DNA from: BP-464 sp963825415
GTDB lineage: Bacteria > Actinomycetota > Thermoleophilia > Solirubrobacterales > Solirubrobacteraceae
DNA length: 64,000 nt
Assembly (NCBI GenBank): GCA_963825415.1
Contig: CAWGTD010000006.1
Span: forward strand, 62,001-126,000
Direction of reading: 5' to 3'
Shown: positions 8,689 to 17,290 of the stretch, piece by piece
Numbering within the stretch: position 1 is the stretch's first letter
Layout: each line of letters starts with the position of its first letter
Notes under the pieces: model-generated
The model's input: only the letters and a program-made list of their open reading frames with translations
Databases searched by the model: none
What the model was told of the DNA's origin: nothing
Made by a program: the position numbers and the translations under genes

Positions 8689-9207
8689 GTGCTCGGTCGA
8701 CGGCTCGTCATGGTCCTGGGCAGCGCGGTGCTCGTCGCCGGGTGTGGCGACGGCGGCGACTCGGGCACGCCCGCCGGGAAGACCACCGCGGCGGCGAAGA
8801 GCAGCGGAGGGCCCGCCCCGGCCGAGCTGGTCGGCACCTACACGGTGCGCCTGCGGCCGGGCGACCTCCCCTCGGGCGCCGACGCGCCGCCGGAGTTCGC
8901 CCCGGAGAACCATCCCTATGCGTGGCGGGTGGAGATCGCCAACAGCGGCGGGCCCGACGACGGCCCGACCCTGAACATCGTCAACGTCGCCAGCGGCTCG
9001 CTCGAGTCGCCGCGGCTCAGCGTGGACGGCGACCGGCTGCGGCTCAGCGACGAGGAGTGCGCGGGCTCGACGTACACGTTCGTCGACACGGTCTACGGCT
9101 GGAAGCTCGCCGGCAAGGCGCTGTCACTGAGCAAGGTCTCGGGCGGGTGTGGCGACAAGGTGGCCGAGACGATCCTCACCGCACGGCCGCTGACGAAGAC
9201 CACCTAG
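8689..9207 (+). CDS. lipoprotein of unknown function
   Basis: 172 residues from the GTG at 8689. A short positively charged start and hydrophobic stretch lead to the lipobox LVAGC with Cys19, then a Gly/Ser/Thr/Lys-rich linker to about residue 45, so it should be anchored to the outer face of the membrane. The folded part is beta-rich, with conserved-looking ENHPYAWRVEIAN and two Cys near the C-terminal third (EECAGS and SGGCGDK) that may form a disulfide. No family was recognised. It is divergent from efp and 10 bp upstream of the ceramidase gene, so probably co-transcribed. Confidence 0.7.
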   Translation: MLGRRLVMVLGSAVLVAGCGDGGDSGTPAGKTTAAAKSSGGPAPAELVGTYTVRLRPGDLPSGADAPPEFAPENHPYAWRVEIANSGGPDDGPTLNIVNVASGSLESPRLSVDGDRLRLSDEECAGSTYTFVDTVYGWKLAGKALSLSKVSGGCGDKVAETILTARPLTKTT

Positions 9208-9217
9208 GATCGCGGCC

Positions 9218-11197
9218 ATGCGAGCGCTGGCGGGCCGGGTCATGGTGGGCGCGCTGGTGGCGGGCTGCGTGGCGGCGTCGCCCGCGGCGGGTGCGAGCAC
9301 GTCGGGCCTGCTGCGCGCCGGCGCCGGGCGGGCTGACATCACGCCGCCGCAGATGGGCTACTTCCTCGGGGGTTGGACGCGGGCCGACCGGGTCGCCATG
9401 GGGCAGAGCACGCGGCTGTTCGCCAACGCGCTGGTGCTCCAGCGCGGCACGCGCAAGATCGCGCTCGTGGCCGCCGAGGTGTTCGCGATCCCGGCGGGCC
9501 TGCAGGAGGACGTCGCGCGCGAGGTCGCCGACCTGGGCTATGACCGCGAGACGGTCGTCCTCGCCGCTTCGCACACGCACTCCGGTCCGGGCGGGTTCTT
9601 CAACAACCCGACGTACAACTCGGCCGCACCCAGCATCCAGACGGTCACCGATCCGATCAGCTACTACGAGTTCTTCGCGGACGCTCCACCGCCGGATCTC
9701 CAGCTCTACACGTTCCTCGTCCACCAGATCGCCGCCGCTGTCCGGCGCGCCGACGGCGACCGCGCGCTGGCCGCCGCCGGCTGGGGGCACACGAACCTTT
9801 ACGGGCTCACGCAGAACCGCAGCATCGAGGCGCACCTCGCCGACCACGGCATCCACAAGTCCTTCGGCACGGGCTCGCCCGAGCAGGACCCTGAGGGCGT
9901 CAACCACACGATCGACCCCAACGTCGACGTGCTGCGGGTCGACAAGCTCGTGCTGCGGCGCAAGGGGAGCCGGGCGCGCAAGCACGTTCCGATCGGCGCG
10001 TTCGCGAACTTCTCCGACCACGGGACGGTCGTCAACAGCGAGAACCAGGTCTATTCGGGCGACCACCACGCCACCGCGTGGCGCGAGCTGGCCGACCGGA
10101 TCCGCAAGGCCGCGCACGTGCCGAACAAGCAGTCGATCGTCGCGGTGTATCCCAACAGCGACGAGGGCGACATCACGGCCGGGATCGCACACGTCGGGAT
10201 CAAGGCGGCGATCGAGGTGGGTACGGCCGAGGCGCACGCGATGTTCGACGCCTGGAACGACGCCCGCGCGGGGATGTCCAACGCGCCGGCGCTCGACCTG
10301 CGCTGGACGCGCGCGTGCTTCTGCGGGCAGCAGACGGCCACCGGCCCGGTGGACGACGAGGGGCGGCTGGGCATCGGGTTCCTGACGGGGTCCGAGGAGG
10401 GCCGCGGGCCGCTCTTCGACATCACGCACGTCCCGCTGGAGGGAATGACGGCGCCGTTCGACGACCCGGTCCAGGGCAACAAGATCAGCATCCCGGTCAG
10501 CCCGCCGCCGGCGGTGCCGATCGCGGTGATCCGCGTCGGCGACGGGGCGCTGGCGAGCATCCCGGGCGAGCCGACCAAGGAAATCGGCACCCGGGTGCGC
10601 GCGGCGGTGCTCGACACGCTGCGCGGGGTCGGAGTGACCCACGTCGTCATCGCGGGGCTGGCCTACGACTTCATCCAGTACGTGACGACGCCCGAGGAGT
10701 ACGGCACGCAGAGCTACGAGGGCGCGTCGACGCTGTACGGCAAGAACGAGGGGACCTGGTTCCAGGAGCGCCTGGCCGAGCTCGGCCGCGCGCTGGCCGA
10801 AGGCAAGCCGGCGCCGGCGCCGTATGACTTCGATCCCAGCTACGGGGTCAAGCCGGACGGCCCGGCGTATCCGCCCGGCGCCGACCATGGCTCGATCACC
10901 GCGCAGCCGGCCGGGTCGGTGGCTCGGGGAGGCAAGCTCACGATGGCGTGGACGGGCGGCCCTTCGGGTCAGGACCGGCCGGTGGACCGCGCGTTCATCC
11001 GCGCCGAGCGCCGCGTCGGGCGCCGCTGGCGGGTCGACGACACCGACCTGGCGATCGACATGCTCTGGCGGGTCGACGATCAGGGCCACTACACGCTCGA
11101 GTGGCGCCCCGCCCCCACGCTGCCGACCGGCACGTTCCGGCTGCACGTGACCGCGACGCGCTACGAGCTGATCTCGAACACCTTCGCGGTCACCTGA
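9218..11197 (+). CDS. secreted neutral/alkaline ceramidase family protein
   Basis: 659 residues, full length for neutral ceramidase (Zn-dependent N-acylsphingosine amidohydrolase). A signal sequence with a lipobox-like LVAGC (Cys17) precedes RAGAGRADITPP (33-44). SHTHSG supplies the Zn-ligand His residues (119, 121), NFSDHGT follows, IPGEPT holds the Glu ligand, and YVTTPEEYGTQSYEGAST starts at about 488. A beta-sandwich C-terminal domain closes the protein. The usual nucleophile motif GDVSPN is here GDITAG (317-322), with Thr320 where Ser is expected. It may act on sphingolipid-like or other amides outside the cell. Its 3' end overlaps the convergent hydrolase by 37 bp. Confidence 0.88.
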   Translation: MRALAGRVMVGALVAGCVAASPAAGASTSGLLRAGAGRADITPPQMGYFLGGWTRADRVAMGQSTRLFANALVLQRGTRKIALVAAEVFAIPAGLQEDVAREVADLGYDRETVVLAASHTHSGPGGFFNNPTYNSAAPSIQTVTDPISYYEFFADAPPPDLQLYTFLVHQIAAAVRRADGDRALAAAGWGHTNLYGLTQNRSIEAHLADHGIHKSFGTGSPEQDPEGVNHTIDPNVDVLRVDKLVLRRKGSRARKHVPIGAFANFSDHGTVVNSENQVYSGDHHATAWRELADRIRKAAHVPNKQSIVAVYPNSDEGDITAGIAHVGIKAAIEVGTAEAHAMFDAWNDARAGMSNAPALDLRWTRACFCGQQTATGPVDDEGRLGIGFLTGSEEGRGPLFDITHVPLEGMTAPFDDPVQGNKISIPVSPPPAVPIAVIRVGDGALASIPGEPTKEIGTRVRAAVLDTLRGVGVTHVVIAGLAYDFIQYVTTPEEYGTQSYEGASTLYGKNEGTWFQERLAELGRALAEGKPAPAPYDFDPSYGVKPDGPAYPPGADHGSITAQPAGSVARGGKLTMAWTGGPSGQDRPVDRAFIRAERRVGRRWRVDDTDLAIDMLWRVDDQGHYTLEWRPAPTLPTGTFRLHVTATRYELISNTFAVT

Positions 11198-12033
11198 GCC
11201 ATCACGTCGGGGCGTTCCAGCTGGGGGTAGTGGCCGAGGTCGGGCAGCTCGGTGACGGGCACGCCCGGGCGTAGCTCGCGCAGGCCCTCGAGTACGGCCG
11301 TGGTGGCGACGGGGTCCTGGAGGCCCCATGCGAGCTGCAGGTTGCCCGGCCAGTCGCGGAACGCGCCGTGCCAGCGCTCGGTCAGACGTTCGCGCTCCTC
11401 CATGTAGTGGACGAGGCGGTGCCCGATCCGGCGCCCGCCGTTGTGGGCGAGCAGCGACCACTGGTCGGCGGCCTCGTCGGGGTCGAGCGGATGGCCGTCG
11501 GAGAAGATGCGCGCGAACTGGGCACGGAAGGCGCGCTCGTTCGACAGGCGCGCAAACAGCGCACCGAGCGGGCTTCGCAGCAGCTTCTGGCCCGCGGTCG
11601 GGCTCGCGAGGTGAAGCAGGATGCTGCCGTTGAAGAGCAGGGCGCCGGCGATCGGGGTCTGTAGCTCGCCGCGCAGGTCGCGCGCCATCAGCTCGGTCGC
11701 GACCGACGTGCCCATGTCGTGTGCGACGAGCTGTACCTCCGGGGCGCCGGATCGGCGGATCAGCTCCTCGGTGGCGTCGGCCTGCCAGCCCAGCGTGTAG
11801 ACGTGGTCGGCGGGCTTGTCGGACAGCCCGAAGCCGAGGAAGTCGAAGACGAGCGCCTCGCGCCCCGGGAGGCGGTCGAGCAGCGCGCGCCAGTCATACG
11901 AGCTCGACGGGAAGCCGTGCAGGAAGACCAGCAGCGGTCCGTCGCCGGGTCGGCGGTGGACGTAGAGGCGCCGGCCGGCGACCTCCACGAGCTCCCCCTC
12001 CTGCGACCAGCGCTGCACACGGGCCGTCAGCAC
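11161..12033 (-). CDS. alpha/beta hydrolase, haloalkane-dehalogenase/epoxide-hydrolase type
   Basis: 290 residues from a GTG at 12033. Visible elements are the oxyanion motif HGFPSSSYDW (39-48), DFLGFGLSDKP (64-74), the nucleophile elbow VAHDMGTS with Asp106 rather than Ser, a helical cap (about 135-210) and the catalytic His in DLGHYPQLE. An Asp nucleophile points to carbon-halogen or epoxide hydrolysis, not esters. The gene overlaps the upstream DUF559 gene by 7 bp on the same strand. Its last 37 bp overlap the 3' end of the ceramidase gene on the other strand. The substrate is unknown. Confidence 0.85.
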   Translation of the reverse strand: MLTARVQRWSQEGELVEVAGRRLYVHRRPGDGPLLVFLHGFPSSSYDWRALLDRLPGREALVFDFLGFGLSDKPADHVYTLGWQADATEELIRRSGAPEVQLVAHDMGTSVATELMARDLRGELQTPIAGALLFNGSILLHLASPTAGQKLLRSPLGALFARLSNERAFRAQFARIFSDGHPLDPDEAADQWSLLAHNGGRRIGHRLVHYMEERERLTERWHGAFRDWPGNLQLAWGLQDPVATTAVLEGLRELRPGVPVTELPDLGHYPQLERPDVMAQVTAKVFEISS

Positions 12034-12885
12034 GCCCGCGATCCTCGCACGTCCGACAGGGCGTGGCGGATGCGCGCAAGGGTCTGCTCGGGGCGCCGGA
12101 CCGCCTGCGCCCATGCGACCCGCAGCACGCGGTAACCGTGGGCCTCGAGCAGTGCCTGGCGCTCGGCGTCGTCCTCGCGCGCCAGGCGGCCGTCGTGCCA
12201 CTTGGCTCCGTCGGCCTCGAGAACCAGGCGGTCGCTACGCCACAGGAAGTCGGGGATCACTCGCTTGGCATCGAGGATCAGCGGGGTGTTGACCTCGGGG
12301 CGCTCGATGCCTCCGTGCGCGAGAAGGTCGAGCACCACGTCCTCGAGCTCGCTGCGTGTCGGGGCGGGACCGTCGGCGATCAGCGCGCGTAGCCGGGCGG
12401 CGCCGCGCCGGCCTTTCGCGTTGGCGAGGGCGGCCACGAGCTGGCGATGGTTGACGCGCTGCTCGGCCTGGGCCTTCCGAGTTGCGCGCCGCAGGCCGCG
12501 GGGCGGCAACGAGGAAGCGAGGTCGAGGAGGGTGCGGGCCGGCGTGGTCACCCGAATTCCTCGGTGCCGGGTCGTCTCGGCATCCCACGACCGGTGAGCG
12601 CGCACGCCCGGGACGACGCGAGCCGCCGTGCCGGGCACCGTGACCTCGATCAGCCGCTCCTCCCAGTCGAGAAAGCCCCAGAGCGCCGCCGCGGAGCGAT
12701 GACTCAGCACCGCCCGCGGGCCGCACGCCAGGACTGCGGCGAGGAAGCGCCCCTCGAGCGTGATCGCCGGCATGACCGACCGCGTACACGCCCCGGTGCA
12801 CCCGGTGCAGGCGGCCGTTCTGCACGCGCACAGACACCGCCTGGTCGTTCAGCCCGCACCGACGCAACTGCCCAAGTGAGACCAC
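12027..12885 (-). CDS. DUF559 / AbiEi-antitoxin-like N-domain protein (frameshifted in this sequence)
   Basis: The N-terminal winged-helix part (VVSLGQLRRCGLNDQAVSV, then LHRVHRGVYAVGHA) resembles the domain in AbiEi-type antitoxins. It is followed by LSHRSAAALWGF and a C-terminal DUF559 (Vsr/restriction-endonuclease-like) domain with VIPDFLWRSDRLVLEADG and HGYRVLRVAWAQA, where Asp/Glu/Asp could be catalytic. The two parts are in different frames; the break is near 12765, where removing one G gives GHAAITLEGRF. The start may lie further upstream, since homology-like sequence (RVALLAAEQHG) precedes the GTG at 12885. Such proteins are common in multi-copy families in Actinobacteria; function is unproven. 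Confidence 0.75.
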
Positions 12886-13007
12886 GCCGTGCTGCTCGGC
12901 AGCGAGGAGAGCGACCCGAACGTCTCGAGTGTCGTTCTCTCGGCCTGGGCTGGGTAAGTCGACACTCGCTGCGCATGGGGTGATCGTGGCGGCGATGATG
13001 TCTCGGG

Positions 13008-13325
13008 ATGGCCTCGGTTCGCTTCGGGTTCGATGTGGATGTCGCGTGTGCGGTGGCGGAGGCGTTCGGGTATGTCAGCGACCCGGACAGGCTGCCGGAG
13101 TGGCAGGGCACCGCGGAGGTCGAGAAGCTGACCGAGGGACCGGTCCGGGCGGGCGCTCGGCTGCGGGAGGTGCACGAGGCGATGGGGCGCCGGGTGGAGT
13201 CGGTCACCGAGGTCACCGCGTTCGAACCCGACAGGCGCTTTGCTATCCGCATCGTCGAAGGATCGACGCGCCAATTCCGTGCGCACCACCGCCGTCTGAA
13301 AGAGATGCTCGAGGCGAACCGATGA
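13008..13325 (+). CDS. short SRPBCC (polyketide cyclase-like) protein, apparently internally deleted
   Basis: 105 residues. It starts like an SRPBCC/START-fold protein (FDVDVACAVAEAFGYVSDPDRLPEWQGT, split by the usual helix; then VRAGARLREVHEAMGRRVES and VTEVTAFEPDRRFAIRIVEG). It jumps at once to a sequence that looks like the family's last helix (FRAHHRRLKEMLEANR). Normal members have about 140-150 residues, so roughly 40 residues of the central sheet are missing. No ribosome site is evident. It overlaps the following gene as ATGA, implying coupling. Confidence 0.6.
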   Translation: MASVRFGFDVDVACAVAEAFGYVSDPDRLPEWQGTAEVEKLTEGPVRAGARLREVHEAMGRRVESVTEVTAFEPDRRFAIRIVEGSTRQFRAHHRRLKEMLEANR

Positions 13326-13741
13326 ACCACCGCGAGACCCGCGAGCGAATCGTGCGCGAGCACATGGAGTCAGAGAACCGTCACGAGTTCGACGTGACGA
13401 TGGCGACGTTCCATCACCCGCGCTACGAGATCGTCCCCACCGGCGACGTCTTCGACGGCGAGGAGGCGGTCGCCGCCTACTTCCGCGACTCGCGCGAGGC
13501 GTTCCCCGACCAGCGCAACGAGCTGGTCGCGCTGCACCACGCCGACGACGCGGTGATCGTCGAGTTCGACCTCAAGGGCACGCACCGCGGCGAGCTGCGC
13601 GGCATCCCGCCCACCGGCAAGGAGTTCACGTGCCGGACGCTGGCGCTGTTCATCTTCGAGGAGGACCGGCTCGTCTGTGAGCGGGTCTACTTCGACGCGC
13701 TGACGATCCTCGGCCAGCTCGGCGTGGTCGGCCAGCCCTAG
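13322..13741 (+). CDS. SnoaL-like ester cyclase / NTF2-fold protein
   Basis: 139 residues with the SnoaL/NTF2 pattern: a first helix pair (RERIVREHMESENRHEFDV), HPRYEIVPTGDVFDGEEAVAAYF, an FPDQRNELVALH strand, the family segment FDLKGTHRGELRGIPPTGKEF, and ERVYFDALTIL. Members are small cytoplasmic cone-shaped enzymes (isomerases, cyclases, hydrolases) or binding proteins. Its ATG overlaps the stop of the SRPBCC gene, and its stop overlaps the stop of the convergent GGDEF gene by 4 bp. The substrate cannot be inferred. Confidence 0.82.
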   Translation: MNHRETRERIVREHMESENRHEFDVTMATFHHPRYEIVPTGDVFDGEEAVAAYFRDSREAFPDQRNELVALHHADDAVIVEFDLKGTHRGELRGIPPTGKEFTCRTLALFIFEEDRLVCERVYFDALTILGQLGVVGQP

Positions 13742-15752
13742 AGCGAGGCGGGGCCGCGCGCGGAAATCCGGCGCGCCGCGACGACCCAGGCGGTGCAGAA
13801 GGCCTCGACCACCACCGGATCGAACTGCGTGCCGGCGCAGATGCGCAGCTCGGCGAGCGCGGCCTCAGGCGTGCGCGCCCCGCGGTAGGCGCGGTCGCTC
13901 GTCATGGCGTCGAACGCGTCGCAGATCGCGACGATCCGCGAGCCGAGCGGGATGTCGGTGCCGGCCAGCTTGTCGGGATAGCCGTCGCCGTCGTAACGCT
14001 CGTGGCTGGAGCGCACCAGGGCGGCGACGCGGTTCAGCGCGGGCGCCGCGTTGATGATCCGCTCGCCCACCAGCGTGTGGCGACGGATGAAGTCCCACTC
14101 CTCCTCGTCGAGCGGGCCGGGCTTGGTGAGGATGTTGTCGGGGATCGCGACCTTGCCGACGTCGTGCAGCTCTGCGGCCAGGCGCACCTGCTCGACCTCC
14201 TCGGAGCCGAGCCCGAGCCGGTGCGCGACGGCCTCGGCGAGCCCGGCGACATCGCCGACGTGAATGCGCAGCTCGGGGTCGCGCTCGCTGAGCGTCTGAA
14301 GCAGGACGTCCTTGCTCTGATGACCCGCCGACCAGCGCGTGCTGTGCTTGGCGGCGTACATCCGCTGGTCGGCGAGCAGCAGCCCACCCGGCGCGTCCTG
14401 CGCCTCGAGCGGCAGCACGACAGAACCGTACGAGCAGCCGATCGAGAAGGCCTCGCCGCGCTGCGAGAGCGCCGCTGCGGCCGCGTCGATGATCGGCTGG
14501 GCAACCTCGTGCGCCCGGGTCGATCAGCGCGCAGAACTCGTCGCCGCCCATGCGGTACGCATCGCCGCGGCCCTCGAGCGACCGTGCCAGCTGGCGGCCG
14601 AGCCGGATAAGCAGCTCGTCGCCGGCCGGATGGCCGAAGCTGTCGTTGTAGTGCTTGAAGCCGTCGAGGTCGAAGAGCACCAGCACGAGCGGCTCCGCGG
14701 CGGTGGCGCACGCCAGCCGCAGGTCGAGATCGGCGATCAGCGCGCGGCGGTTGCCGAGTCCGGTCAGCGAGTCCGTGAGCGCCTCGCGGCGGCTGGTGCG
14801 CAGCATCTCCGTGTTCTCGGCGAAGGTCATCGCCAGCCGCACCATGACCGCCAGCAGCGAGGCCGACGCCAGCACGATGGTGAGCGCGTTGACGTGGCGG
14901 GTCGTGGCGTAGATCAGGACGCCCAGCCCGGCCATCGCGAACGCAACCGGCAGCACCATCTCGCGCAACCCTCCGCGCCGCTGGATGGTGGCGGGCGGCG
15001 AGGCCTGCTGCCACGCGGCCATCGCGTAGAGCACGGCGGCGCCGGTCCAACCGAAGTCGAACGGGCTCGGGTAGGCGTAGGTGTCGTTGGCCACCGTGAC
15101 GAGGTAGAGGCTGTCGGTGATCCAGTAGGCGATCGTGCCGACGGCCAGCAGCCCCCAGGTCCGGTCGACCCGCCAGCCGCGCAGCGCCAGCGCGCGCGAC
15201 GATCAGGCCGAGCAGCACCATGTCGGTGAGCGGGTAGGCGAGGTTGGTGGCGATCTCCCGTGCGGTGCCGCCGATCCCGAGGACGGCCTGGACGACCACC
15301 GCCGAGCTAACCGCGGCGACTGCCAGCGCGGCGCTCATGCCGTCGACGGTCAGCGTGCGCGGGACCCGCGCCATCCGCGCGCGGGCCAGCAGCACCAGGC
15401 CGGCGAACGTCAGCGGCACGAAGAGCAGATAGCCCACGTCGGCGGCCGACGGGACCGGGATCGAGTCGAGGTCGACCAGCGCGGCGGCCCAGTACACGTC
15501 GCCCAGGGTCCAGACGACGATCCCCAGACCGATCAGCAGCCAGGCGGCGCGCTCGCGGCCGGCCACCCGCAGCGCACGCCAGACGCACAGGACGCCGGCG
15601 TAGCCCTGGACGACGTCGCTGGCGTACTTGCCCAGCAGCGACTCGTTGAGCGGATGCGAGGGCAGCCAGCCCTGCAACGCGTAGCAAGCCACCCATGCAA
15701 GCGACAGGGCGAGCGTCCAACGAACCAGGCGCGGTGTGCCGGGTGCGACCAC
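13738..15752 (-). CDS. membrane-bound GGDEF and HD-GYP protein (two frameshifts in this sequence)
   Basis: A predicted c-di-GMP synthase/phosphodiesterase. From the ATG at 15752, eight or nine hydrophobic segments fill the first 300 or so residues. A GGDEF domain follows, with DSLTGLGNRRAL, FDLDGFKHYND, and YRMGGDEF intact at the active site. Then comes an HD-GYP domain with AELHDVGKVAIPD and SSHERYDGDGYPD, also intact. The parts lie in three frames. Breaks are near 15190 (a GCGC run) and 14518 (a CCCGGG run); dropping one base at each restores VARLALRGW and DPAHEVAQP. With both domains apparently active it could tune c-di-GMP, a common regulator of type IV pili, but no direct link is shown. 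Confidence 0.85.
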
Positions 15753-15788
15753 CCCCCGGTAATCGGCCGCGAGCGCACGAAACTGACG

Positions 15789-16856
15789 TCAGTCGACGGT
15801 TTGCAACGCCTTGGCCAGGCCGGTGAGGACCTCGTGGCCGTCGTCTGTCACCGCGACCAGGTCCTCGATCCGCACGCCGACAGCGCCCGGCACGTAGACG
15901 CCAGGCTCGACGGTGACGACCATCCCGGCCGCGAGCGCCGTCTCGCCCTGCTTGGAGAGGCGCGGCCCCTCGTGGACCTCGAGCCCCACGCCATGCCCGA
16001 GCCCGTGGCCGAAATGCTCGGCGTGCCCGGCGGAATCGATGATGTCGCGGGCGACCGCGTCGACCTCGCGGCCCGTGGGCCCGGGCCGCACGGCCTCGAG
16101 CGCGGCCTCCTGCGCGCGCAACACCACCTCGTAGACCTCGCGGTCGCGCGGGTCGAGCTCGCCGGTCGCGAACGTGCGCGTGCAGTCCGACGCGTAGCCG
16201 TCGAGCTGCGCGCCCCAGTCGACGACGACGAGCGTGTCGCGCGGGATCTCGACGTCGCGCGGCTCGGCGTGCGGCAGCGCGCCGTGGTCGGCCGCGGCGA
16301 CGATCGGGGAGAACGCCGCGGCCTCGGCGCCGAGCTTGCGCATCGTGACCTCGAGGTCGAGCGCGACGTCGCGCTCGGTCCGCCCCGCCAGGCCGCGGCC
16401 GACGACCTCCTCCAACGCGCGGTCCGCCAGCCGCGCGGCGGCCCGGATCTTGTCGAGCTCGGCGGCGTCCTTGATCGCCCGCAGGTCCTCCACCAGGCCG
16501 CCGGCAGCCGCCAGTTCGATCATGTCCGCGTCGATCAGTTCCGCCAGGCGAGCGTGCTGCTTGACGGGCATCTGGGCGTCGTCGAACCCCAGCCGACCCG
16601 CCGGCAGGCGCTGGGCCGCGAGCTCGAGGAGGTCCTGGCCGATCTCGCGTTCCCACTCGTCGGGCACCTGCTCGGCCGACTGGGTGAGGTAACGGAAGTC
16701 GGTCAGGAACCGGCGCAGGCCGGCCGCGCCGACCACCGCGGCGGCGTTGGAGCCCGTGAAGCCGGTCAGCCAGCGCACGTTGGCCATGCCGGTGACGAGC
16801 AGCCCGTCGAGCTCGCGCTCGGCGAGACGCTCGGCGATCCGGTCGGCCCGCGTCAT
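15789..16856 (-). CDS. M24B metallopeptidase (Xaa-Pro aminopeptidase / prolidase type)
   Basis: 355 residues, the usual length. The creatinase-like N-domain is followed by the pita-bread catalytic domain. The metal ligands are visible in VVDWGAQLDGYASDCTRTF (two Asp), GHGLGHGVGLEVHE (His), VTVEPGVYV (Glu) and RIEDLVAVT (Glu). It removes residues before, or cleaves dipeptides with, proline in the cytoplasm. The ATG overlaps the aroQ stop (ATGA). In many Gram-positive genomes this peptidase sits directly upstream of efp; here a 7-kb accessory block separates them. Confidence 0.92.
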   Translation of the reverse strand: MTRADRIAERLAERELDGLLVTGMANVRWLTGFTGSNAAAVVGAAGLRRFLTDFRYLTQSAEQVPDEWEREIGQDLLELAAQRLPAGRLGFDDAQMPVKQHARLAELIDADMIELAAAGGLVEDLRAIKDAAELDKIRAAARLADRALEEVVGRGLAGRTERDVALDLEVTMRKLGAEAAAFSPIVAAADHGALPHAEPRDVEIPRDTLVVVDWGAQLDGYASDCTRTFATGELDPRDREVYEVVLRAQEAALEAVRPGPTGREVDAVARDIIDSAGHAEHFGHGLGHGVGLEVHEGPRLSKQGETALAAGMVVTVEPGVYVPGAVGVRIEDLVAVTDDGHEVLTGLAKALQTVD

Positions 16857-17290
16857 CCGAGCTCCGACTTGATGCGCTCGAGTGCGTCGCGGTAGCCGTC
16901 GACGCCGCGGCCCGAGACGGTCGCGACACACAGATCCCTGACGACCGAGACCTTCCGCCAGTCCTCGCGCGCGTCCACGTCGGAGAGGTGGACCTCGACG
17001 GCGGGCAGCCCGGTGATCTCCAGCGCGTCGCGGATCGACCACGCGTAATGCGTCCACGCCCCGGGGTTGAGCAGGATCCCGTCGGCGAGGTCCTCGATCC
17101 GGTGCAGGTGCTCGACGAACTCGCCCTCGTGGTTGGTCTGAAAGAACCGCGCCTCGAGCCCGAGCTCGCGGGCGAACTCGCCGATCCGCATCTCGAGCTG
17201 ATCGAACGAGAGCCCGCCGTAGTGCTCGGTGGGCCGCCGGCCGAGCGCGTCGAGGTTGACGCCGTGCATGACCTCGACGCGGTTTCTCAC
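16853..17290 (-). CDS. aroQ: type II 3-dehydroquinate dehydratase
   Basis: 145 residues; converts 3-dehydroquinate to 3-dehydroshikimate. It carries HGVNLDALGRRPTEHYG with the catalytic Tyr, FFQTNHEGE, NPGAWTHYAWSIRDAL (substrate-binding Asn-Pro-Gly-Ala) and VEVHLSDV with the catalytic His. The start is a GTG at 17290 overlapping the aroKB stop (GTGA). It is part of the aroC-aroKB-aroQ operon. ASDH-type endings are replaced by a short C-terminal helix (DALERIKSELG). Confidence 0.94.
   Translation of the reverse strand: MRNRVEVMHGVNLDALGRRPTEHYGGLSFDQLEMRIGEFARELGLEARFFQTNHEGEFVEHLHRIEDLADGILLNPGAWTHYAWSIRDALEITGLPAVEVHLSDVDAREDWRKVSVVRDLCVATVSGRGVDGYRDALERIKSELG

Noticed and set aside
12027..12885. 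Toxin-antitoxin or abortive-infection system from the AbiEi-like domain
   Set aside because: No AbiEii-type toxin or other partner is adjacent; DUF559 proteins with this N-domain are usually stand-alone.
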